A stretch of 50,855 nt of DNA from Chitinophaga pinensis (GTDB taxonomy: Bacteria > Bacteroidota > Bacteroidia > NS11-12g > UBA955). A program made the translations under genes and the position numbers. How positions within the stretch are numbered: the stretch's first letter is position 1; each line of letters begins with the position of its first letter. This document shows, piece after piece, positions 15,795 to 24,242 of this stretch. The DNA is taken from the NCBI GenBank assembly GCA_945888525.1, contig CAMDAF010000013.1:1-50855 (forward strand). The letters run 5' to 3'. The notes beneath the pieces were generated by a model. It was not told the DNA's origin. It saw only the letters and a program-made list of their open reading frames with translations, and ran no database searches.

Positions 15795-16053
15795 GTAAAT
15801 AGTGCGTGATTTGATTTTGATCGCATTCACAATAAGCCTTGATAAATAAGGTTTATTGGCTCTGAACTTACACTTTTTAAAAAAGTATAACTTGAATTAC
15901 AGAGGTTGCAAAATGTAGATATTTTTTTGTAACAAAGTAATGTAATAAGAGGAAAATTCGTCATTATTAGAAGGTTAAAATAAAGATTATTAAAAATAAC
16001 TGAATTGGATAAATTTTGACATTTATGTTGCGTATTCTCCAATTAACATGTTA

Positions 16054-16308
16054 TTATTTTAACTTCGCTATAGATGCTTTTAAAGATTCTATTTCTCTTT
16101 TATAACCATCGGAAAATCGCTTCATCTCTGATTTCTTGTTAGCAATTTCATTTCTAGCACTTATTTTGCTGGATGAAGTGGCATTAGGAGTTTTCAATCT
16201 AACTTGAACTGTAGCTATAAATCTTTGACAACCTAACTTGTGGCTAGTAGCATTTGCTTTTACTCTTTCGATGCGATCTTTTAATTCTTGAATTTTTTCT
16301 TTGCTCAT
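16054..16308 (-). CDS. Small coiled-coil hypothetical protein
   Basis: The product is 84 aa, rich in Lys, Glu, Ser and Ala, with two heptad-like helices (residues ~3-20 and ~55-84) joined by a more polar linker. There is no signal peptide, membrane segment or known motif. A purine-rich AAGAG lies just before the ATG. It is probably a genuine small cytoplasmic protein, but coding potential is its only support. Confidence 0.5.
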   Translation of the reverse strand: MSKEKIQELKDRIERVKANATSHKLGCQRFIATVQVRLKTPNATSSSKISARNEIANKKSEMKRFSDGYKREIESLKASIAKLK

Positions 16309-16465
16309 CTCTTATTATTTTTATACTAAATAGGCTTTCGGATTACTCAACGTTATTTATAGTGATATCTGGTTTCCACTAATTAATTTTTATTACACTA
16401 CTTTTATTACAAACCTAATGATTTTTATTATAAATACAAATGAATATCTTAAAATGAATATATAG

Positions 16466-16533
16466 ATTCAAGACATTGTTCTAAGAAAATTTAATGACAG
16501 GATTACCTGACGGTGGTCCTAAGAGGGTGGCTT
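16466..16533 (+). repeat. Repeat core copy 1, 3' of the SDR gene
   Basis: The 38-nt core at 16496-16533 (starting GACAGGATTACCTGACGG) is identical to the core at 17335-17372 on the other side of the SDR gene. The 29 nt before it (16466-16494, starting ATTCAAGACATTG) are identical to 17571-17599, which precede core copy 4. The core ends 10 nt from the SDR stop codon. Confidence 0.85.
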
Positions 16534-16543
16534 TTATGTTTTC

Positions 16544-17176
16544 CTATTTTTCCGATATCGCAATATATTGTCTTAATGCAGTTTGTTTTTCTGCTTGTTT
16601 AATTAAAAAGTCAGCTACGTCAGCCCGATTAATTCCGCCTATATTTATTCCTTTGAACAATTTATTTTCAATGCGGTATTTCTCTGTTAATTCCTTGTCT
16701 AATAGTCTTCCTGGCCTCACAACAGTCCATTTCAAATCTGAATTGGTGATAATTTCTTCCATCTTAGTTTTATCTGCATAAACATCTTTTAAAAAGTATT
16801 TTAAAAACATTTTTACTAGCCAAGAAACATAATTTTTACTTTCTCCTGCTCCAAATCCTGTTACAAAAATCAAGGGGATGTCTATTTTCTTCTCTTCATG
16901 TATTTCCAAAATTACTTTTGCAAAATCTGAAAAAAGGGTAGTCGCATTCATATTCTTACCTGTCCCTAATGTTACAATTAGAGCTTCTGCGTTTTGTATT
17001 GATTTTAATAGATCCGCTTTATTTCTTGCATCACCTAGTATCATATTAAATGATTTTTTATCCTCTAATTCAATTGCAGTTCGAGAAAGGGTTGTTATCG
17101 AATGGTTTCTATTTAATCCTCGTTTTATTGTTTCTAATCCGATTCCAGCAGAGGCACCTATGATTGTTATGTTCAT
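16544..17176 (-). CDS. NAD(P)-binding atypical SDR oxidoreductase
   Basis: The product is 210 aa. The N-terminus has a beta strand and the dinucleotide-binding loop GASAGIG (residues 8-14), then an acidic LGDARN segment. The strand FVTGFG lies near residue 104, and WTVVRPGRLLDK near residue 150 is typical of the NAD(P)H-binding/NmrA-like atypical SDR group (SDR_a5 type). The classical YxxxK pair is not evident in the usual place, so it may act as a redox sensor or as a reductase of unknown substrate. The gene is alone between two identical 38-bp direct repeats and carries its own promoter-like box and inverted repeat upstream, giving it the appearance of an inserted single-gene cassette. Confidence 0.85.
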   Translation of the reverse strand: MNITIIGASAGIGLETIKRGLNRNHSITTLSRTAIELEDKKSFNMILGDARNKADLLKSIQNAEALIVTLGTGKNMNATTLFSDFAKVILEIHEEKKIDIPLIFVTGFGAGESKNYVSWLVKMFLKYFLKDVYADKTKMEEIITNSDLKWTVVRPGRLLDKELTEKYRIENKLFKGINIGGINRADVADFLIKQAEKQTALRQYIAISEK

Positions 17177-17210
17177 AATGATTTTTATTGATTTAATTTA
17201 TAATACGACC

Positions 17211-17254
17211 ACCAACTTGTTGCTTGATGACCGGTTCAATGTTGGTCAAAATTA
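17211..17254 (-). promoter_or_regulatory. Putative promoter and operator of the SDR gene
   Basis: On the minus strand TAATTTTG (17254-17247) matches the -7 consensus. Right after it come inverted repeat arms ACCAAC and GTTGGT (17211-17216 and 17241-17246) around a segment with outer TTGA and TCAA half-sites and an inner ACCGGT. An inverted repeat at the presumed transcription start is where a TetR- or MarR-type repressor would bind. No regulator gene is adjacent. Confidence 0.35.
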
Positions 17255-17334
17255 CAATTTAAACTGAACATACATAATCCTTAAGGAATTTATTTCTCAA
17301 GATATATTCAAGATAAGGTAATGTGAAATTTGGA

Positions 17335-17903
17335 GACAGGATTACCTGACGGTGGTCCTAAGAGGGTGGCTTAACAAAGAAAACAAAATCAGAAGTCTGC
17401 TGCGCATCCTTTTCTTTTTCTATGCCTCCAAATGCTCAAATCAGAGCCTTTGGCATTTTGCTGGAAAAGGGACAGGATTACCTAACGGTGGACCTGAAGG
17501 GGATGGCTTAACAAAGAAAAAAGAAAGTGCAGAATACTTCGTATTCTTTATTTTTTATTTCTAAAAAAATATTCAAGACATTGTTCTAAGAAAATTTAAA
17601 GACAGGATTACCTAACGGTGGTCCTAAAGGGGATGGCTTAACAAATAAAGAAGAATGTGCTGGCCTGCTTCGCATGCCTTCCATTTTTCATTTTGTAAAA
17701 TTGCTCAAAGCAAAGGCAGGGCTTTACGACAGGATTACCTAACGGTGGTCCTAAGGGGGTGGCTTAACAAAGAAAACAAAATCAGAAGTCTGCTTCGCAT
17801 CCTTTTCTTTTTTTATGCCTCCAAATGCTCAAATCAGAGCCTTTGGCATTTTGCGGGAAGAAAGACAGGATTACCTTACGGTGGTCCTGAAAGGGGATGG
17901 CTT
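17335..17903 (+). repeat. Array of five structured interspersed repeats
   Basis: Five more copies of the 38-40-nt core occur at 17335, 17471, 17601, 17728 and 17864, with starts 127-136 nt apart. The spacers are of two alternating kinds. After cores 17335 and 17728 a spacer has AAGTCTGC and GCATCCTT arms and a second hairpin (ATGCC..GCTC with GAGCC..GGCAT). After cores 17601 and 17864 a different spacer has GGCCTGC-TTC-GCATGCC arms. The spacer after 17471 holds AGAATAC-TTC-GTATTCT. All first hairpins share a C-TTC-G apex although the stems differ. There is no coding gene and no tandem identity of the CRISPR kind. Confidence 0.85.
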
Positions 17904-18000
17904 AACAAATAAAGAAGAATGTGCTGGCCTGCTTCGCATGCCTTCCATTTTTCATTTTGTAAAATTGCTCAAAGCAAAGGCAGGGCTTTGGCAATTTTCC

Positions 18001-18031
18001 GAAAATAAAAAATGCCGCTTTTCAAGCGGCA
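18001..18031 (-). terminator. Rho-independent terminator of tRNA-fMet
   Basis: On the minus strand the stem GCCGCTT-GAA-AAGCGGC (18030-18014) is followed by a run of T (ATTTTTTATTTT). It starts about 17 nt after the end of the tRNA gene. Confidence 0.85.
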
Positions 18032-18047
18032 CTTTCTTCTTTCTTTG

Positions 18048-18119
<72 letters not shown>

Positions 18120-18216
18120 ATTTTTTGGGACTGCAAATATACAGGTTATTATTAAATTTACAAGATATTAATCTTAAGTTTATTAAATCTGGTCGAAATT
18201 GAATGTGTTTTAGGTG

Positions 18217-19632
18217 CTATGCTTGCTCCAATTCTGCCGCAACATTGCCCATGTGGATGTGGCTAGAAAAACTACCAAAACGGTCTAATATTGGATATAA
18301 TCCTTGCTTCTTCTTTAATTTATAAGCCAGTATATACAATATGGCTTCTGTGCTAACTAAAATTGTTTTCTTGATGTCTGTGTTCCAGTTGATATAGGAA
18401 ACAAACGAATTGTATAAATCTGTAAAGTGGTTTGAAACCAAGATATAGGTAACTTTTTTATACCCTTCCTTGTTCAATGCCTTTAAATTATCAGAGATAT
18501 ATTCCTTAACAATTCTGCGGTCGTTTTCTTTTTGGAAATCTGCACTGCTTGGATGCGCATCTAAAATAATGGCAATGTTCTCTTCGCGGAACTTTAGCAC
18601 CGCATAGGCATTTTTTTCTTTGTTTTGATCCAATACCTCAACCTGAAAATCCAATTGAGAAAATGCTTCTAAAACCAAGGCTGAAAAACTATTCTCTATA
18701 TCATCTTGAACATACCCATTGTTTAACAAGCGGCTCAAACGAGGCATTAAGTATTCCTGGTAATTTATGAGATCCTTGCTCGCCATTGCATTGTCATTTT
18801 GCTCTTGTCTTCTCTCCTCGAGCTCAGCATCTTGAGGAGTCTCTGCGTTTGCAGATAGAACTGTAATTGCTTCTTTTGCAAGGGCTTTTATAGGCCCAGC
18901 TTTTGGGCTTGGTATTAATTCAGCAACATAAGACAATGCCTCAGGTTTAAATTTGAAATTCCATAAAGCATGCTCAACCTCCCAATAACTTACTTCTCTT
19001 CCAGCTATTTCTTCAATAATGCCTTTAACCTGGTTGTATACCGATAAATAAGCCTCATAGGTGGCCTTTTGGGTTTTTTGGTCTTCCCATACATTCAACT
19101 CTTTAAATGAATTGATTAAATTGGGGTATAGAATTGGCCATTTTTTATAATTGCTAATTTGCCAAAAATAGGACAAGAAAAAACCAACCGCTCCAGGATA
19201 TGGCGCATTGTGTTTGTCTTTAGATTTGGTGTAAATGGCAATTGTCATTTTTTCCAAAGTTTCTATTTTGCTTAAGGCCTCTCGTAAATTTTTAGGCTCT
19301 GTTATAAGTTCTTTTAAGGCTTCGGCTAATTTGTCTAAACTGGTCTCATTGTATTTAATCATTTGATTAAAATACATCTGACCCAATTTGGCAGTGAATC
19401 CCCATAAATTATTGTGTTTGTTGTAACTGTCTAATGCCGTTCTGAAATCATTTACATCAAAATCACCTTTCATAAAATTATGAATGATAATTTTAACAAC
19501 CTCAATGGCATAAACACGGCTATCGTCAATATTATTGCCGCTCTGAACTTCAAAGTCCTTTTCTGTTTTTACAGTTGAAACATGCGCGTTCCAAACCTCC
19601 AGAATTTGACTCCTTAAATGTGCTTCTGACAT
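18217..19632 (-). CDS. Uncharacterised protein with a FokI-like, probably inactive nuclease domain
   Basis: The product is 471 aa from ATG 19632; an in-frame TTG lies five codons upstream. The N-terminal two thirds are helical, acidic and unrecognised. The last ~140 residues follow the order of the FokI cleavage domain as I recall it: a helix, a strand (NAYAVLKF), the strand IAIILDAH, a helix with DRRIVKEYI, then TYILVSNHF and TILVSTEAILYIL. The last three align with FokI VDTK, FLFVSGHF and AVLSVEELLI. The metal-binding Asp is present (D358), but the catalytic Lys position is His (H360), and the other Asp position appears to be Asn. It is probably a PD-(D/E)XK-fold protein with altered or lost activity. 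No methyltransferase is nearby. Confidence 0.6.
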   Translation of the reverse strand: MSEAHLRSQILEVWNAHVSTVKTEKDFEVQSGNNIDDSRVYAIEVVKIIIHNFMKGDFDVNDFRTALDSYNKHNNLWGFTAKLGQMYFNQMIKYNETSLDKLAEALKELITEPKNLREALSKIETLEKMTIAIYTKSKDKHNAPYPGAVGFFLSYFWQISNYKKWPILYPNLINSFKELNVWEDQKTQKATYEAYLSVYNQVKGIIEEIAGREVSYWEVEHALWNFKFKPEALSYVAELIPSPKAGPIKALAKEAITVLSANAETPQDAELEERRQEQNDNAMASKDLINYQEYLMPRLSRLLNNGYVQDDIENSFSALVLEAFSQLDFQVEVLDQNKEKNAYAVLKFREENIAIILDAHPSSADFQKENDRRIVKEYISDNLKALNKEGYKKVTYILVSNHFTDLYNSFVSYINWNTDIKKTILVSTEAILYILAYKLKKKQGLYPILDRFGSFSSHIHMGNVAAELEQA

Positions 19633-20312
19633 TGCTATCCGTATCAACAGTTAATAGTGATCAAAAAAATTAAATCCTAGCTTGCCGCTAAGCAGAACAC
19701 AGAAATAAAGATTGGAATAAAATAGGAAAATTGATTTGATTTTTAGCAGTTAATCCTGACCCAATAAATGAGCCCCCCGGTAAAAGGCCGGCATGGAATT
19801 GTGATTTCATTTCTTTGTGCATTTGTGTTTGTCGTTTTGGTAACCTACATCCCTTCGGATGGAAATTATGAATTGATGGTTTTCATTTTAAATAAAAACT
19901 TAAAGCATTTTTTCACTTTTTCTTCGCAGCAAAGATGCTAAAAATTTTAAGTATTATATACTAATTACCCTATTTCTTATGGTATTTTTAATCCTATTCC
20001 TTTAACTTACATATAAGTAACTGATTAATTGATTGTTAACAATTTGTGCATGATGTCAAAATGAAAGCAATTGTAGTGTATAGATGGTTTTTTTAGTATT
20101 ATTTACTCAAAAAATATTCTTCAAAATTTGATTTAAAATATAAATTCCTGCTATTCAGGCTGATGAATCAAACAAAATAGATCAATATTAACCTGACGTA
20201 TTTCCTCTACTATTTGTTTAATATTTTGGTGGGGCATGATTCCGTATTTAAAAATAGACAATATTGATGTCTATAAATTGAATCATAACATAGATTTTCT
20301 GCTCATTTTAAA

Positions 20313-20325
20313 TTGCCTAAGGCAA
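20313..20325 (+). promoter_or_regulatory. Palindrome upstream of truncated haemoglobin
   Basis: TTGCC-TAA-GGCAA is a perfect 5-bp-arm palindrome about 95 nt before the promoter box of the haemoglobin gene. The TTG...CAA pattern is reminiscent of Crp/Fnr-family sites, but the spacing and inner bases do not match a specific regulator. Confidence 0.25.
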
Positions 20326-20418
20326 ATCATTTAAGGCATTACTTAAAAACTTATTGCCTTCACTTATGAGTCGTTTTCATGCATAAAAAATTTCTTACTT
20401 TACCATTGTCATTTTAAG

Positions 20419-20426
20419 TAAATTTG
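20419..20426 (+). promoter_or_regulatory. -7 promoter box of the truncated haemoglobin gene
   Basis: TAAATTTG matches TAnnTTTG and ends 4 nt before the ATG, which predicts a leaderless or nearly leaderless mRNA. No good -33 TTTG is seen. Confidence 0.5.
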
Positions 20427-20430
20427 TTTT

Positions 20431-20808
20431 ATGAAGCAAGATATAAAAACGGAAAAAGACATTGAAAACTGGCAAAATGCTTTTTATTCCAAACTACTTG
20501 CTGACCCTATCACTGCACCTAAATTTGCCCACCTTGACTTGCCAAAACATTTGCCTAGAATCGTTGAATTTTGGGCTTTTGTTTTACTTGAAAAAGAAGG
20601 TTACAAGACCAATGTATTTGAAAAACATATGTTTCTTGGCCTTGAAAAAATTCACTTTGATGCATGGCTTACCTATTTCTTTGAAACAAGCAACGAAATG
20701 TTTGAAGGTCCAATTGTAGATACTGCAAAATCGAGGGTAAAATTACTGGCCACTACTTTTATGCATAAATTAAGTGGTGAATATTTCCTTTTCGATGATA
20801 TAAAGTAA
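20431..20808 (+). CDS. Group III truncated haemoglobin
   Basis: The product is 125 aa, the usual length for TrHb3. The family pattern is present: a helix with FY near residue 18, HLPRIVEFWAF (residues 40-50), then EKHMFLGLEKIHFDAWLTYFFE with the likely proximal haem ligand H75 and the Trp-Leu of the F helix. It binds haem and O2 or NO in the cytoplasm. Family members are linked with nitrosative stress or microaerobic life, but the role here is inferred. The gene is single and has its own promoter box. Confidence 0.9.
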   Translation: MKQDIKTEKDIENWQNAFYSKLLADPITAPKFAHLDLPKHLPRIVEFWAFVLLEKEGYKTNVFEKHMFLGLEKIHFDAWLTYFFETSNEMFEGPIVDTAKSRVKLLATTFMHKLSGEYFLFDDIK

Positions 20809-20873
20809 AGTCATTTGCAAAAGTTATGGCAAATAGATGTGATTGATTTGTGTTATATTTGTTCTTCATATTT

Positions 20874-23096
20874 ATGAAGATACTTTTTACCTTTCTGTTT
20901 TTTGTTTTCTTTACGGCTTTTACATTTGGCCAAACTTCTTATTCAAATAGCAGTAAGATGGCCCTAAATTCCGACTTGAAGGATCTTACGCTTGTTGACG
21001 AAAAAGGCTTTATTCATGCCTTGGCTTATTGTTCAAGCAATTCCTGTGACTCAGAATTATTGGAAAAGGGAATAAAAATAAATGGCCATTTTGGACCAGT
21101 AATTTCTATACAAGTAAAATTAGAGCAACTTGAATCTATCCAAAATCTTTCTTGTATTACCTATATCGAAATTTCATCAAGATGCAACTCCACCCATTTT
21201 AAAAATGACATAGAACGACAAACAACATCAGTAGATAAAGTACAAAATGGATTGAGCAATGGCCTACCAATGAACTATACTGGAAAAGGTGTTGTTGTTG
21301 GTATAGTGGATGTCGGTTTTCAATGCAACAACCCCACATTTTTTACAACAGATGGGAAAAGAAACCGCATAGTACGCTATTGGCAACAAAGCAATAAGCA
21401 AGGTCCGGCACCAAGTGGATTTAATTATGGCACTGAACTTATCGACTCAAATAGCATCATTCCTGCAAACGACCTTGATGGATCGCATGCGACCCATGTG
21501 GCTGGTATCGCAGCCGGCAGTGGATATACAACACCTAATTTACAATACAGAGGAATGGCTCCCGAGGCAGAATTAGTGTTTGTTTCCATTAAATACAGCA
21601 ACGACACTTTGGCCGGCTCTGCCCTGGGTGATTATGTTGTAGCTAATCCTACAATTTTAGATGCCTACAAATATATTTTTGATTATGCCGCATCCGTTGG
21701 AAAACCGGCAGTCATTAATTTGAGTTGGGGCATGCACACTGGTCCACACGATGGCAAAAGTTTGTTTGATATTGCGACTGAATCATTGGTTGGTAAAGGC
21801 AAGGTATTGGTTGGTGCAAATGGAAATGAAGGCGACAACAACATGCATTGGAGTTATCAATTTAAGCGTGATACTGCGTCAACGATTATGATTGAAAACA
21901 ACAGGCAGTGGAGGCAAAGAGAAAGTGTTTATTCAGATTTTTGGGGCAGCAAAAACTCCAATTTTGCAATCCAAATTGAATTCATCGATACCAGTAAAAA
22001 AAGCATAGCTAAAAGCCCATTCATCTATTCATCATCCGATAAAGTTTCTGTTTTTAAATTTAACACCGACAGTTCAATATTTTCGGTGGCATTTATTTGT
22101 CAAGCCAAAAACCCATTGAACCAAAAGCCAAACATAACCGTTATGGCAGACCACCAAAATCAAAGAAGATACGCAATCATTGCGCATGTTGTTTCGGATA
22201 GTTCATTGGTGCACGCATGGAATAGTGGCGCCACCCGAGAATGGACCAGTGGTTCTTTTACCAATAAATTAAATAAACTTGATTTTTCGAAGTCATATAC
22301 CAATGGAAACACCAATTACACAGCTGGCGAAAATGGTGGCAGCTCCAAAGCAGTCATTTCAGTTGGTGCTCTTGCCGCTAGAAGTGCCTTCAGAAATGTT
22401 AAAGGTGTTTGGGTAAACGATTCAGGATACGTGGTTCCTGTTAACATCACCCGTTTTTCGAGCAAAGGCCCAAGTGTGGATGGTCGCATAAAACCCAATA
22501 TTTCAGCACCCGGTTTTTATGTGCCTTCTTCAATAAACAATAAGCAATTCAGTGGCTGGATGCTCGATAAAACATTATTGAAAACCGTGTTTAGAAATGA
22601 CACGCAATATTGGTCTACCTCCAGTGGCACGTCAATGGCAGCGCCACATGTAGCTGGAATTGTTGCTCTAATTTTACAAGCAAATCCTAAGCTTACTGCC
22701 GCTCAAGTTAAAACCATTTTAGAAACAACTGCAACGGTTGATCAAAATACTGGCGCTGTTCCGAACAACAGATACGGGTATGGAAAGGTTAATGCATACA
22801 ATGCGGTTTTAATGGCCCTGCAATATGCCGGAATTAATGCTATGAATAAGGGCAATGGAATTACAGCCTTCCCAAACCCATTTACGGATGAAATTAACAT
22901 TATTTTACCGTCTTACGGTAACAATACTTCCCTTGAACTCTATGGCCTAGATGGCAGATTGATTCATGCTTTTAATTTAGAGCCCAAGCATGCAAATCAT
23001 TTAAATATTCAAACATCTGACCTAGAAAAAGGGATTTACATTTTAAAATTCACGGATGGTGGAGAAATATTCATTTTGAAATTAGTCAAAAACTAA
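20874..23096 (+). CDS. Subtilisin-like S8 serine peptidase with T9SS type A sorting domain
   Basis: The product is 740 aa from ATG 20874. An upstream in-frame GTG (20850) precedes a -7 box (TATATTTG, 20854-20861) and so would not be transcribed from it. A signal peptide ends at FTFGQ. The S8 triad is complete: D146 (GIVDVGF), H205 (GSHATHVAG) and S587 (SSGTSMAAPHVAG). His and Ser are about 380 residues apart, much more than in subtilisin, so a sizeable extra domain lies between them. The C-terminal ~85 residues (AFPNPFTDEINI, LYGLDGRLI, LEKGIYILKF) form a type A T9SS sorting domain. It is therefore a cell-surface or secreted endopeptidase. Confidence 0.93.
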   Translation: MKILFTFLFFVFFTAFTFGQTSYSNSSKMALNSDLKDLTLVDEKGFIHALAYCSSNSCDSELLEKGIKINGHFGPVISIQVKLEQLESIQNLSCITYIEISSRCNSTHFKNDIERQTTSVDKVQNGLSNGLPMNYTGKGVVVGIVDVGFQCNNPTFFTTDGKRNRIVRYWQQSNKQGPAPSGFNYGTELIDSNSIIPANDLDGSHATHVAGIAAGSGYTTPNLQYRGMAPEAELVFVSIKYSNDTLAGSALGDYVVANPTILDAYKYIFDYAASVGKPAVINLSWGMHTGPHDGKSLFDIATESLVGKGKVLVGANGNEGDNNMHWSYQFKRDTASTIMIENNRQWRQRESVYSDFWGSKNSNFAIQIEFIDTSKKSIAKSPFIYSSSDKVSVFKFNTDSSIFSVAFICQAKNPLNQKPNITVMADHQNQRRYAIIAHVVSDSSLVHAWNSGATREWTSGSFTNKLNKLDFSKSYTNGNTNYTAGENGGSSKAVISVGALAARSAFRNVKGVWVNDSGYVVPVNITRFSSKGPSVDGRIKPNISAPGFYVPSSINNKQFSGWMLDKTLLKTVFRNDTQYWSTSSGTSMAAPHVAGIVALILQANPKLTAAQVKTILETTATVDQNTGAVPNNRYGYGKVNAYNAVLMALQYAGINAMNKGNGITAFPNPFTDEINIILPSYGNNTSLELYGLDGRLIHAFNLEPKHANHLNIQTSDLEKGIYILKFTDGGEIFILKLVKN

Positions 23097-23125
23097 GGTT
23101 TTTCGCTAATCTTGCACCTTAAATC

Positions 23126-24172
23126 ATGAGTTCAGAAATAACCTTTTTTACCCTCTTCATAGGCTTTATAATGATCGTTTTAGCCCTTGACCTTGGCGTG
23201 TTTTCAAAATCAAATAAAGCGGTCACATTTAAAAATGCCCTTTCTTGGACCAGTGTTTGGGTGAGTTTCGCCATTATGTTCTTCTTGTTATTAAAACAAT
23301 ATGGGCATTTAATTCATGGCATCATGAGTCAAGATCAATTAATTGCTTTAGCCAAAAACTATCAACCCGATATGGATTTCAGCAAAGGTGATTTTGCTTC
23401 TGAAATTATCCGATACAATGACCGAATTTCGCTCGATTTTCTTACAGGTTACTTTATTGAATATTCTTTATCGGTAGACAATCTTTTTGTTATACTTCTA
23501 ATATTCTCATCGTTCGCGGTGCCGCCAGTCTATTATAAAAAAGTATTGTTTTGGGGCGTTCTAGGCGCAATTGTTTTGAGAATGTTGTTTATTTTCTCAG
23601 GCTCAATGTTAATCGCCCAATTCCACTGGATTTTATATTTATTTGGGGCTTTCTTGGTGTTTTCAGGATTAAAAATACTATGGACAAAAGATGAAGATGA
23701 AAAAATGGATACAGAAAAACACCCAATGGTAAGACTAGCTTCCAAATATTTTTCTGTGCATCCAGAATATGTTAAAGGAAAATTTTTCTACAAAGAAAAT
23801 GGAAAGAAATTTATAACCCCCTTGTTTCTGGTTTTGCTTGTGGTAGAATTTAGCGATTTGGTTTTTGCAGTTGATAGTGTACCAGCAATTTTCTCTATAA
23901 CCAAAGACCCTTACATTGTATTCTTTTCTAATATTTTTGCAATCATGGGGCTTAGAAGTTTGTTCTTCTTACTGAGCAACATCATGCACTTATTCTCTTA
24001 TTTGAAATATGGTTTAGGTGTGCTATTGGCATTTATCGGAGTCAAAATGCTGTTCGAACATTGGTTTGCATCCATTGGATTTAACAATCTTATTTCGCTG
24101 TTTATTATTTTAGGTATACTTTCGGGCAGCATACTTCTTAGTTTGATATTTCCAAAGAAAACCATTGATTAG
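23126..24172 (+). CDS. TerC/Alx-family integral membrane protein
   Basis: The product is 348 aa with about nine hydrophobic helices. The conserved acidic residues of the TerC family sit in membrane helices: LALDLGVF near residue 20, SLSVDNLFV near residue 117, and the repeat-like VVEFSDLVFAVDSVPAIFS near residue 245. Homologues are implicated in manganese export or metallation of exported proteins and in tellurite or pH resistance. Which applies cannot be read from sequence. It starts 29 nt after the subtilase and could be co-transcribed. A weak TAATCTTG box lies before the ATG. Confidence 0.9.
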   Translation: MSSEITFFTLFIGFIMIVLALDLGVFSKSNKAVTFKNALSWTSVWVSFAIMFFLLLKQYGHLIHGIMSQDQLIALAKNYQPDMDFSKGDFASEIIRYNDRISLDFLTGYFIEYSLSVDNLFVILLIFSSFAVPPVYYKKVLFWGVLGAIVLRMLFIFSGSMLIAQFHWILYLFGAFLVFSGLKILWTKDEDEKMDTEKHPMVRLASKYFSVHPEYVKGKFFYKENGKKFITPLFLVLLVVEFSDLVFAVDSVPAIFSITKDPYIVFFSNIFAIMGLRSLFFLLSNIMHLFSYLKYGLGVLLAFIGVKMLFEHWFASIGFNNLISLFIILGILSGSILLSLIFPKKTID

Positions 24173-24242
24173 TGGCCACAAATAGGCCAATCATCGATTT
24201 TGTTTGGCGCATTCACTTTTTCGATTTATTCTTGAGCAACCT

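Larger units (their letters stand above)
19633..20430. other. Long non-coding interval
   Basis: About 800 nt between divergent genes contain no convincing gene. A frame of 32 codons at 20237 is the longest I noticed. Visible items are a small GC-rich inverted repeat near 19783-19797 (CCGG..CCGG), a palindrome TTGCC-TAA-GGCAA (20313-20325) and a promoter box before the truncated haemoglobin gene. The rest is AT-rich sequence with no structure that I can identify. Confidence 0.6.

Noticed and set aside
15827-16042. A 71-codon minus-strand frame
   Set aside because: It is AT-rich with no recognisable protein character, no good start context and no hydrophobic or helical periodicity beyond that of random low-GC sequence.
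16466-17903. Repeat array as an integron (attC sites) because ACCTAAC and GCTTAAC fit RYYYAAC
   Set aside because: Both matches point the same way, no paired GTTRRRY lies at the expected distance on that strand, and there is no integron integrase. Seven-base degenerate matches are expected by chance.
17335-17903. Repeat array as CRISPR
   Set aside because: Spacers are ~90-100 nt and themselves repetitive, cores vary, and no cas gene is present.
17352-17912. Two frames of 70-85 codons within the repeat array
   Set aside because: Their similarity to each other comes from the DNA repeats, which differ by 1-2-nt indels between copies, so no reading frame is conserved.
18217-19632. A restriction-modification system
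   Set aside because: Only a degenerate nuclease-like domain is seen. No methyltransferase or specificity gene lies on either side.
20237-20335. A 32-codon frame (MIPYLKIDNIDVYK...) in the long gap
   Set aside because: It is too short and too AT-rich to distinguish from chance, and no promoter box lies before it.
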